A DNA stretch of 7,789 nucleotides from an uncultured Clostridia bacterium (GTDB lineage: Bacteria > Bacillota > Clostridia > Oscillospirales > Acutalibacteraceae). Both the position numbers and the translations under genes were made by a program. The DNA lies in the NCBI GenBank assembly GCA_945869905.1, contig CAMBQD010000039.1:1-7789 (forward strand), written 5' to 3'. Positions 1-5,813 of the stretch are shown here, piece by piece; position 1 is the first letter of the stretch, and each line of letters opens with the position of its first letter. Below the pieces are notes generated by a model. The model was not told where the DNA came from and ran no database searches. It worked only from the letters and a program-made list of their open reading frames with translations.

Positions 1-2
1 AA

Positions 3-629
3 ATAGATATTCATAATGTTTTTCCTGAGAATAGTTTTGACAAGTGTATTGTTTGGCTTCCTACATTTAGACAGAACAAAGCAAATACAAGACAATATAG
101 TTCAATATCACAACCAATAATACATAATGTTGAAGATGCAAAAATTTTAAATGATTATGCGAGAAAGAAGAACATTTTAATTGTTTTAAAACCTCACTTT
201 AATCAGAATATGGATGCTATAAAAAAAGTACAATTAGAAAACCTCTTGATTATTGATGATGAATACCTATTTGAAAAAGGTGTTATTTTGTATCAAGTAT
301 TGGCTGCATCTGATGCAATGCTTACAGACTATTCTTCTGTCTATTATGATTACCTAAATGCTGATAAACCTATTGGATTATGTTGGGAGGATTTTGACGA
401 ATTCAATGAACGTGATGGATTTGAAGTCGATTTGGAACCGATTATAGCCTCATCCGAAATGGTTAACACAATGGACGATATGTATAGGTTTATTGATAAC
501 ATATCAAATGGTATTGATTTAAAAAGCGTTGAAAGAAATAAATATAATGATTTGGTAAATCCGTATCATGATGGAAATTCAAGCAAGCGTGTAGTCGATT
601 TCATTGAAGAAAAATTGTCAAGCTTATGA
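3..629 (+). CDS. CDP-glycerol glycerophosphotransferase family protein, C-terminal part (5' end outside window)
   Basis: The open frame enters from the left edge with no stop and encodes at least 208 residues, so the gene starts outside the window; the internal ATG at 210 is not the start. Motifs of the TagB/TagF family are seen in order, numbered from the window edge: WLPTFRQ (18-24, compare the usual APTFR), a Lys-Pro-His after a hydrophobic strand (LKPH, 62-65), and the signature MLTDYSSVYYDY (106-117) followed by DKPIG. In this family the His and the DYSS segment belong to the active-site or CDP-glycerol-binding region. Known members transfer glycerol-phosphate (or a related polyol phosphate) from the CDP-activated donor onto wall teichoic acid or capsule acceptors at the inner membrane face. 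The exact donor cannot be told from this fragment. The stop lies 22 nt before the acyltransferase gene, so the two probably form one operon. Confidence 0.85.
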   Translation: MDIHNVFPENSFDKCIVWLPTFRQNKANTRQYSSISQPIIHNVEDAKILNDYARKKNILIVLKPHFNQNMDAIKKVQLENLLIIDDEYLFEKGVILYQVLAASDAMLTDYSSVYYDYLNADKPIGLCWEDFDEFNERDGFEVDLEPIIASSEMVNTMDDMYRFIDNISNGIDLKSVERNKYNDLVNPYHDGNSSKRVVDFIEEKLSSL

Positions 630-640
630 CTGTAATTATT

Positions 641-645
641 AAGGA
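641..645 (+). promoter_or_regulatory. Ribosome binding site for the acyltransferase gene
   Basis: AAGGA lies 6 nt before the ATG at 652 and supports that start. No promoter-like pair is visible in the 22-nt gap after the upstream stop, which fits translation from a polycistronic message. Confidence 0.6.
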
Positions 646-651
646 ATTTAT

Positions 652-1749
652 ATGATAGTATTCTTTTTGTTAATCATTGCTTTATGTCTTTATAAGATTA
701 AGTTTATAAAAACTGCTCCTATCAATTCGACGGAAGGACTTGATTTTGATTATCTTTCCATTGGCAGGACGAACTCTATAAAAGGCATTTTTATTCTGAT
801 AGTTTTTATGTCACATTTTCACGATTATGTTGTTTTTACAAATAGTATCGACATTGCATATCAATCAATGTTTAATCTGATCGGACAGCGTATGGTTACT
901 CTTTTTATGTTGTATTCCGGCTATGGGGTAATGGAATCAATAAAAAAGAAAAATATGGCATATGTTAAAAAAATTCCTATCAATAGAGTATTTGGAGTGC
1001 TATTTAGATTTGACATAGCAATACTTATTTTTGCATTAGTCAACATAATAATAAATAAAGGAACTTTCACCTATTCATTAAAAACTTTTATTTTGTCGCT
1101 TATCGGCTGGGAGTCAATAGGTAATAGCAACTGGTATATATTTGCTATCCTTGTTGCATATATTGCTACATATTTAGGATTTTTGATTTTTAAAGATAAG
1201 TGTAATTATAAATTATCAGTTGTTATGACCACATTGTTGATATTGGTATATTGTGCATTATTACGATATGCCAAGTTTAAGGATTCAACAATTTGGTATG
1301 ACACTATTCTTTGTTATTCTTTGGGAATGGTTATATCTATTTACAAGGAAAAATTTACTGGATTTTTTAACAATAAGTTTGTTTATGTTATTTCGGTTAT
1401 TGTAATTTTGTTTATTCAAGCAATGAATTACAAGTTTAGTAATATTTTTATTCTAAGAGAATTTGCTTTGTTGACCTTCGCCTTGTTAATTGTTTTGATA
1501 ACCATGAAATTTTCAATAGATAACAAGTATTTAAGATGGTGCGGAGAACATCTGTTTGGTATTTATATTATGCAACGATTGCCGATGATGATATATAAAG
1601 AAATGGGCATCGGTGATTTAAATATCTATTTATACTTTCTATTGTGTTTAATAACCACTGTTTTCTTGGCATACATATTTGAAAAATATACAGATATTCT
1701 TTGGAAAAAATGCATGCAAAAAAGCTTGAAAATAAAATCCGCGTCTTAA
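652..1749 (+). CDS. Acyltransferase-3 family integral membrane protein
   Basis: This encodes 365 residues, a usual length for the family, with about ten hydrophobic segments spread over the whole protein. Family-like features are the early helix SIKGIFILIVFMSHF (42-56) with His55 and a second His57, corresponding to the conserved His of acyltransferase-3 proteins; FMLYSGYGV (85-93), which resembles the FFxLSGY motif; SNWYIFAILVAY (159-170); and a late GEHLFGIYIMQRLP (298-311), in the position of the family's terminal YxxH/P helix. Members such as OafA-like proteins transfer acyl groups, often acetyl, to sugars of exported or membrane-linked glycans. Here the likely substrate is the polymer built by the adjacent glycerophosphotransferase cluster, which is inference from context. 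The gene is very AT-rich (about 25% G+C in a sampled line). Specific acyl donor and acceptor are unknown. Confidence 0.75.
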   Translation: MIVFFLLIIALCLYKIKFIKTAPINSTEGLDFDYLSIGRTNSIKGIFILIVFMSHFHDYVVFTNSIDIAYQSMFNLIGQRMVTLFMLYSGYGVMESIKKKNMAYVKKIPINRVFGVLFRFDIAILIFALVNIIINKGTFTYSLKTFILSLIGWESIGNSNWYIFAILVAYIATYLGFLIFKDKCNYKLSVVMTTLLILVYCALLRYAKFKDSTIWYDTILCYSLGMVISIYKEKFTGFFNNKFVYVISVIVILFIQAMNYKFSNIFILREFALLTFALLIVLITMKFSIDNKYLRWCGEHLFGIYIMQRLPMMIYKEMGIGDLNIYLYFLLCLITTVFLAYIFEKYTDILWKKCMQKSLKIKSAS

Positions 1750-1766
1750 CCTAAATGTTGGAATAA

Positions 1767-2291
1767 TGTAGAGTTAGTCCAAATTTCCGTCAAACTTTAT
1801 CTTTTGATAATGTTAAGAATTATAGTAAATTCCATAAAGAAGATTTATATATGAAGGCATTTTTAAAGAATGTTTCACTACGATATTCTTGTTACGATTG
1901 TCATTCAAAATCTGTAAACAGAAATAGTGATATTACATTAGCTGATTTATGGGGTTGTAGAAGCATTGCTCCGGATATGTTTGATGATAAGGGTACATCT
2001 TTTGTTATTGTGAACTCTGAAAAGGGTAAGGAGTTGTTTGATGCTGTGTCTGAATGTATAAGTTATCAAACCATTAGAATAGAGGATGCAATAAAATGTA
2101 ATTACCCGGTATGGAAAAGTGTAAGTATGCCCAAAAAACGTCAGTTCTTTTTTGAGAATATTGACACTATGGATTTTGCTCAATTGGTTGAAAAAGCAAT
2201 AAAGCCATCACTTTTTAAAAAAGTTCAAACCTTCATTATCAATTATGGTTGGGCAATAAAAAACAAGTTAAATCGTATTTTAAAAAAATAA
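1767..2291 (+). pseudogene. 5'-truncated F420-hydrogenase/dehydrogenase beta-like polysaccharide-locus protein (C-terminal fragment)
   Basis: An ATG-started frame at 1851-2291 gives 146 residues, but family-like sequence continues upstream in the same frame without a start: the codons before the ATG read SFDNVKNYSKFHKEDLY, which resembles the stretch preceding YMKAFLKN in full-length relatives. The frame opens after a TAA at 1764-1766. From the ATG, recognisable elements are LRYSCYDCHSKS (10-21, with Cys14 and Cys17), SDITLADLWG (26-35) and KGTSFVIVNSEKGK (47-60), typical of the C-terminal FrhB/FdhB-like domain. Full-length proteins are about 350-400 residues and carry N-terminal ferredoxin-like Cys clusters that are absent here, so roughly the first 60% is missing. 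Such proteins commonly sit beside polysaccharide pyruvyl transferases, which fits the cluster. The fragment is free of stops and has only a weak AAGAAG-like site before the ATG. Translation of a short product cannot be excluded, but intact function is unlikely. Confidence 0.75.
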
Positions 2292-2477
2292 AGTAATTGG
2301 ATTTACGTATAAAGTTATCTGTGCTATTATAATTTAATTGTGTTCACTAAATTAAAAAAGGAATATTATTGAAATTGACGATATTGGTGAATTGAAAATA
2401 ATTGACCCATCATATGAGAAAACTGAATAGCAGATTTTCATATAATAAAGCCTAAATATTTTTATAGTCTACCCTTG
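2292..2477. other. AT-rich spacer spanning a rearrangement junction
   Basis: This stretch between the two truncated genes holds no recognisable gene. It is the most AT-rich part of the window (about 18% G+C in its first line). It contains an isolated TATAAT (2328-2333) with no good -35 box, a short stop-bounded frame (2356-2430) reading IEIDDIGELKIIDPSYEKTE that may be a gene scrap, and an imperfect inverted repeat at 2412-2444. The spoVAD-like frame can be followed back to a TGA at 2424-2426, but similarity ends at about 2478. Confidence 0.5.
2412..2444. repeat. Imperfect inverted repeat near the junction
   Basis: The left arm atatgagaaaactg (2412-2425) and right arm cagattttcatat (2431-2443/4) can fold around the loop AATAG, with one bulge and one mismatch. 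It is not followed by a T-run, so it is not a classical terminator. It lies about 35 bp before the point where spoVAD similarity starts. Its role is unknown and it could be chance in such AT-rich DNA. Confidence 0.3.
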
Positions 2478-2876
2478 ACAATGGCACCTGCGGCGGCAAG
2501 GACTATACACGATTTTTTAAAGGATACGAACACAAAGCCGCAAAATTATGATTTGATACTGACAGGCGACCTTGGATACACAGGTACAGAGCTTTTATAC
2601 GAAATAATGATGGAGGAGTATAAAATCAAGCTTGACGGTTATCACAAGGACTGCGGTATGATGATTTACAACCTTAAGGAGCAGGATGTAAATTCTGGTG
2701 GCTCCGGATGTGGCTGCAGTGCCAGTGTGCTTTGCTCACATATATTGAAAAATATGGAAAAGGGCAAGCTGAAAAAGGTTTTATTTGTTGCCACGGGTGC
2801 GCTGATGTCGCCTACTTCTAACAAGCAGGGTAACTCAATACCGGGTATTGCCCACGCAGTTTTGCTGGAGGCGTAG
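2478..2876 (+). pseudogene. spoVAD: Truncated stage V sporulation protein AD (C-terminal ~130 residues)
   Basis: SpoVAD is a thiolase-fold, dipicolinic-acid-binding component of the SpoVA channel that loads DPA into the forespore and releases it during germination; full-length proteins are about 335-340 residues. This frame begins at MAPAAARTIHDFL and runs to the normal C-terminus, matching roughly the last 40% of the family. Hallmarks are YDLILTGDLGYTG, HKDCGMMIYNL, SGGSGCGCSASVL, VLFVATGALMSP and SIPGIAHAVLLEA. Upstream in-frame codons (YFYSLPLT) do not resemble the expected sequence (the family usually has a Gly/Ala-rich approach to AMAPAAA), so the 5' end is lost rather than missed. TTG at 2475 and ATG at 2481 are only fortuitous starts and have no ribosome binding site. 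The usual downstream partner spoVAE is not present. G+C is much higher than in the genes to the left. Confidence 0.85.
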
Positions 2877-2879
2877 GCA

Positions 2880-3035
2880 ATGAAGCATTTTAACAATTTG
2901 AAATTATTGACCTCCTTCAGAGAAATATCAAATGTTCTTGACATTATCTCAAGTGCAATCAGAATTTTTGCATTTGTATTGATAATTCTTCAGGGAATAC
3001 TTTTGGTTAAAGAAACAAAAAAGGACTTACAGTAA
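2880..3035 (+). CDS. Possible 51-residue single-pass membrane micro-protein
   Basis: An ATG at 2880 opens a 51-codon frame directly after the spoVAD remnant, with an ideal GGAGG (2867-2871, inside the end of spoVAD) 8 nt upstream. This is where a translationally coupled spoVAE would normally start. The product begins MKHFNNLKLL, has one hydrophobic segment at about residues 24-43 (IISSAIRIFAFVLIILQGIL), and ends in a charged tail (VKETKKDLQ). It does not resemble the start of SpoVAE and I recognise no family. The final codons run into the left arm of the terminator and the TAA stop lies in its loop, so the frame may be a chance reading through that hairpin. Coding status is uncertain. Confidence 0.35.
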   Translation: MKHFNNLKLLTSFREISNVLDIISSAIRIFAFVLIILQGILLVKETKKDLQ

Positions 3036-3053
3036 CGCTGTAAGTCCTTTTTT
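3017..3053. terminator. Bidirectional intrinsic terminator between convergent genes
   Basis: A perfect 16-bp inverted repeat (aaaaaaggacttacag at 3017-3032, its complement at 3038-3053) with a 5-nt loop TAACG is flanked by A6 on one side and T6 on the other, so it can terminate transcription from both strands. It serves the + strand spoVAD-remnant unit and lies 5 nt beyond the stop of the - strand GTPase gene. Confidence 0.92.
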
Positions 3054-3058
3054 AATGC

Positions 3059-5644
3059 CTAATGGATTTGGGAAATAATGTTTTTTATATCCTCCTCTGC
3101 CTGACGGATTTCGTTTAAAAATTCCTTTGACGACACACGCAGCGCTCCGCCGCTGAGGATGATAAGCTGCTCTAAGGCATCGGATGTAACAACTCTTACC
3201 TTGTGATTTTTTGCCAGCCTGTGTGACACCTTTTCAATGTACATATCGGCAGTTTCAGCCTCTTTTGTATAAACAATATTTATGTTGTTTACCTTTTCTG
3301 TTTCACGTGAGTTGCCCTTAACCTTATATGCATCAAATACAAGGATAACCTCACATTTTTTGTAGCCCTGATAGTTGCATAAAATATTTATCAGAGTGTT
3401 TCTTGCTCCGTCGATATTGTCCTTTGCCTGCTCTTTCAAATTGTCCCAAGAAAAGATAACATTGTATCCGTCCACAAGCAGATATTCCGTGCCGTCATAT
3501 TTAACAACAGCACTTGGCTTTTTCTTTTTACTGTCAGTGCTTTGGGTTAAATTAAAGTGGTTGCTTGCAACGTTGTTATTTTTCTTTTTTATAGGGCCAT
3601 AGGTTTTTTCAAAAATCTGCATAAGCTCATTATCAAGAGCGAATAAATCACTTTTGTTATCAAGCTTAGAAAATACATTTTTTACCTGATTGTCCGAATA
3701 ATCATTTTTAGGCACAGATAAGGCACTTGGTAGGTGCATATGGCTTTTTACTTCATTCCAATTAACATTATAGCCTGCACCGTGGGAGCAGAATACAGAA
3801 TCGCAGGGGTTATCAATATCACCGTCACAGCTGTATCCTATGCTGTCAATAACCTCCTGTGCGTTGTGGCAGGGCTCGTATCCCTTTAAATTGCACATCA
3901 GCCTTCCTGTACCGTGGGTGTACTGCATAACGTCCTTTGCATAATCGTACATTGTTGAAACAGGTGCAGTGCCGCTGATAAGGGCGAAATCGCCCCTTTG
4001 CTCCGGCTGATTAAAGGAGCCTGACATACGCTGTATGTCCGTCATTGCTCTGCCTATGCTTTCACAGGGTACCTCCAAGGTGAATTCATAAATCGGTTCA
4101 AGCAAAATACTCCTTGCCGAGCGCAGTCCCTGTCTTACTGCCCTGTACGTTGCCTGCCTGAAGTCACCGCCCTCGGTGTGCTTTGGGTGGGCTTTCCCCG
4201 ATGCAAGTATTATTTCCATATCGGTAATGGGGGAGCCGGTAAGAACACCTATGTGTGTTTTTTCATAAAGATGGGTGAGTATAAGCCTTTGCCAGTTCTT
4301 GTCCAGCCGGTCCTCTTTACATTGTGATTTGAATATGAGTCCACTGTCCCTTTTGGCAGGCTTTAATATCAAATGCACCTCTGCATAATGTCTTAAAGGT
4401 TCAAAATGGCCTATGCCCTCTACCGTGTCGGCAATTGTTTCCTTGTAAATTATGTTTCCCTTGGAAAAGGATACATTCATTCCAAATCGCTCTGAAATTA
4501 TGGACTGCAGAATTTCAAGCTGAATATCACCCATAAGCTGTAGCTGTATTTCTCCCAATCTCTCGTTCCATACAACCTTCAGCTGAGGGTCCTCTGCCTC
4601 AAGTATTTTCATTTTTTCAAGAGCCGTGTGAGCGTCTATGCCTTCAGGCAGTATGAGTCTGTATGTTAAAACGGGCTCAAGGACAGGCAATGCTGAGTCA
4701 TTCTCCGTACCGAGACCGTCCCCTGATTGAGCAAAGCCGATGCCCGTAACGGCACAAATTGTGCCTGCCTGTACCTCCTCTGCCGATGTGAATTTTTCTC
4801 CTGAGTATATTCTGATTTGGTTTACTTTTTCGGATTTTATATTCTTTCTGCTTTGCAGTATTTCCTTTACCTTAAGACTGCCTCCCGTAACCTTAATAAA
4901 GGTAAGACGTTGTCCCTTGTCCTCTGATATCTTATATACCTTACCTGCAAATTCACTGCTGTATTCAGGCATTTTTGTGTACCTATAAAGGCTTTCCAAA
5001 AGGTCGTTTACTCCAAGCAGATTAAGCGCTGAGCCGTAAAGACAGGGGAATATCTGTCTGCGTTTTATGTATGGTATGATATCCGCGGCTTCAAGTAAGC
5101 CGTTTTCGTAATACCTGTTAAGCAGATTTTCGTGGCAAAGGGCAATGCCTTCATAAAAATCATCACTATCCTCGTTTGTAAAATCAACGCAACCGTCACT
5201 GAGCTTGGCTTTTAATTCTGCCATAATGTCTGCCTTGCAGGCACCGTCCAAATCCATTTTGTTTACAAAAATAAAACAGGGAACATTGTATTTTGAAAGC
5301 AGCCTCCACAGTGTCTGAGTGTGGCTTTGTACGCCGTCTGTTGCGCTGATTACCAAAACGGCATAGTCCAGTACCTGAAGTGTACGCTCCGTTTCTGCCG
5401 AAAAGTCCACGTGTCCCGGTGTATCCAGTAGGGTAAATTCCACATCCTTGTATTTTAAAATTGCCTGCTTTGAAAAAATTGTTATTCCTCGGCTACGCTC
5501 AAGTGAAAAGTTATCTAAAAAGGAATCCTTGCGGTCAACTCTGCCCAGCTTATTAATATTGCCCGATTGATACAGCATTGCTTCGGACAGAGTGGTTTTG
5601 CCGGAGTCTACGTGTGCCAAAATACCGATAACAATTTTTTTCAT
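3059..5644 (-). CDS. EF-G/Tet(M)-like translational GTPase fused to a C-terminal YacP/Rae1-type NYN ribonuclease domain
   Basis: This encodes 861 residues; Tet(M)-type proteins are about 640. The G domain has AHVDSGKTT (10-18), RGITI (52-56), DTPGH (74-78, with the catalytic-type His78), NKMD (128-131) and GSAL (204-207). EF-G-like domains II-V follow to about residue 590, ending in APVSTMYDYAKDVM and TGRLMCNLKGY, as in ribosomal protection proteins. A Cys/His-bearing segment (606-624, FCSHGAG) and a Lys/Asn-rich linker (about 685-715) lead to a NYN domain (721-850). Its motifs are LLVDGYNVIFSW (Asp725, Asn728), VFDAYKVKG (Asp771), TKEAETADMYIEK (Asp800) and VVTSDALEQ (Asp822), closely matching YacP/Rae1, a Bacillus RNase that cuts mRNA in the ribosomal A site. 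The inferred role is a ribosome-associated factor coupling GTP-driven A-site remodelling to mRNA cleavage. The start is ATG at 5644, with AAAGGCGGTGA about 7 nt upstream and a good promoter. The tetracycline-critical loop of domain IV differs from Tet(M), so resistance is not predicted. Confidence 0.88.
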   Translation of the reverse strand: MKKIVIGILAHVDSGKTTLSEAMLYQSGNINKLGRVDRKDSFLDNFSLERSRGITIFSKQAILKYKDVEFTLLDTPGHVDFSAETERTLQVLDYAVLVISATDGVQSHTQTLWRLLSKYNVPCFIFVNKMDLDGACKADIMAELKAKLSDGCVDFTNEDSDDFYEGIALCHENLLNRYYENGLLEAADIIPYIKRRQIFPCLYGSALNLLGVNDLLESLYRYTKMPEYSSEFAGKVYKISEDKGQRLTFIKVTGGSLKVKEILQSRKNIKSEKVNQIRIYSGEKFTSAEEVQAGTICAVTGIGFAQSGDGLGTENDSALPVLEPVLTYRLILPEGIDAHTALEKMKILEAEDPQLKVVWNERLGEIQLQLMGDIQLEILQSIISERFGMNVSFSKGNIIYKETIADTVEGIGHFEPLRHYAEVHLILKPAKRDSGLIFKSQCKEDRLDKNWQRLILTHLYEKTHIGVLTGSPITDMEIILASGKAHPKHTEGGDFRQATYRAVRQGLRSARSILLEPIYEFTLEVPCESIGRAMTDIQRMSGSFNQPEQRGDFALISGTAPVSTMYDYAKDVMQYTHGTGRLMCNLKGYEPCHNAQEVIDSIGYSCDGDIDNPCDSVFCSHGAGYNVNWNEVKSHMHLPSALSVPKNDYSDNQVKNVFSKLDNKSDLFALDNELMQIFEKTYGPIKKKNNNVASNHFNLTQSTDSKKKKPSAVVKYDGTEYLLVDGYNVIFSWDNLKEQAKDNIDGARNTLINILCNYQGYKKCEVILVFDAYKVKGNSRETEKVNNINIVYTKEAETADMYIEKVSHRLAKNHKVRVVTSDALEQLIILSGGALRVSSKEFLNEIRQAEEDIKNIISQIH

Positions 5645-5675
5645 TTTTTCACCGCCTTTGCAAGTAACAGAGGTT

Positions 5676-5704
5676 ATTATATCACAACAATTAATAATTG
5701 TAAA
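5676..5704 (-). promoter_or_regulatory. Sigma-A-type promoter for the GTPase-NYN gene
   Basis: On the - strand, TTTACA (5699-5704) and TATAAT (5676-5681) are separated by 17 bp, one mismatch from consensus overall. The predicted start near 5669 leaves a leader of only about 25 nt before the ATG. The ribosome binding site AAAGGCGGT sits at 5651-5659. Confidence 0.75.
5687..5701. promoter_or_regulatory. Candidate operator: perfect palindrome in the GTPase-NYN promoter
   Basis: ACAATT-AAT-AATTGT is a perfect 6-bp inverted repeat with a 3-bp centre. It lies in the spacer and overlaps the -35 box of the - strand promoter, the position expected for a repressor site. AT-richness makes chance possible and no cognate regulator is seen in the window. 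Confidence 0.4.
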
Positions 5705-5711
5705 ATGGCAG

Positions 5712-5755
5712 TATGAACAATAATATCGGGCTTATTATTGACAAATTATGAACAA
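5712..5755. repeat. 9-bp direct repeat TATGAACAA in the divergent promoter region
   Basis: Two exact copies of TATGAACAA, at 5712-5720 and 5747-5755, have starts 35 bp apart. The second copy lies between the -35 and -10 boxes of the + strand promoter. It may be a regulator site; the evidence is only position and identity. Confidence 0.35.
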
Positions 5756-5767
5756 ATATTGTATAAT
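5738..5767 (+). promoter_or_regulatory. Consensus sigma-A-type promoter for the nucleotide-sugar dehydratase gene
   Basis: Exact TTGACA (5738-5743) and exact TATAAT (5762-5767) are separated by 18 bp. Transcription would begin near 5774, about 40 nt before the ATG. This suggests the dehydratase gene is the first of its transcription unit. Confidence 0.85.
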
Positions 5768-5803
5768 CTAATTTGATGGAAGAGACGTTTTTGCAACTAT
5801 ATC

Positions 5804-5810
5804 GAGGAGA
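5804..5810 (+). promoter_or_regulatory. Ribosome binding site for the dehydratase gene
   Basis: GAGGAGA lies just upstream of the ATG at 5814 and fixes that start. The resulting N-terminus, a short positively charged stretch before the first membrane helix, is normal for the family. Confidence 0.75.
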
Positions 5811-5813
5811 ATT

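Noticed and set aside
210..629. ATG at 210 as the start of a 139-residue protein
   Set aside because: The frame and family motifs (WLPTFRQ, LKPH) continue upstream to the window edge, so this is an internal Met.
1947..2183. Antisense open frame opposite the F420-beta-like fragment (and 2666-2944 opposite spoVAD)
   Set aside because: Both mirror recognisable protein sequence on the + strand and show no independent coding signals.
2328..2333. TATAAT as a promoter for the region before spoVAD
   Set aside because: The nearest -35-like sequence (TTTACG, 2302-2307) is 20 bp away and poor. An exact TATAAT is expected by chance in DNA this AT-rich.
2475..2480. TTGACA resembling a -35 box, and TTG as a start for the spoVAD fragment
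   Set aside because: No -10 box lies 16-19 bp downstream and there is no ribosome binding site before TTG. The frame is a truncated gene, so neither signal is needed.
3375..3602. Forward open frames opposite the GTPase-NYN gene (also 4740-4988)
   Set aside because: Their sequence is explained by the codon pattern of the conserved - strand protein, and they show no recognisable domain.
3059..5644. Calling this gene tet(M)/tet(W) tetracycline resistance
   Set aside because: The G domain is similar, but the domain IV loop differs and a nuclease domain follows. The sequence alone does not support a resistance call.
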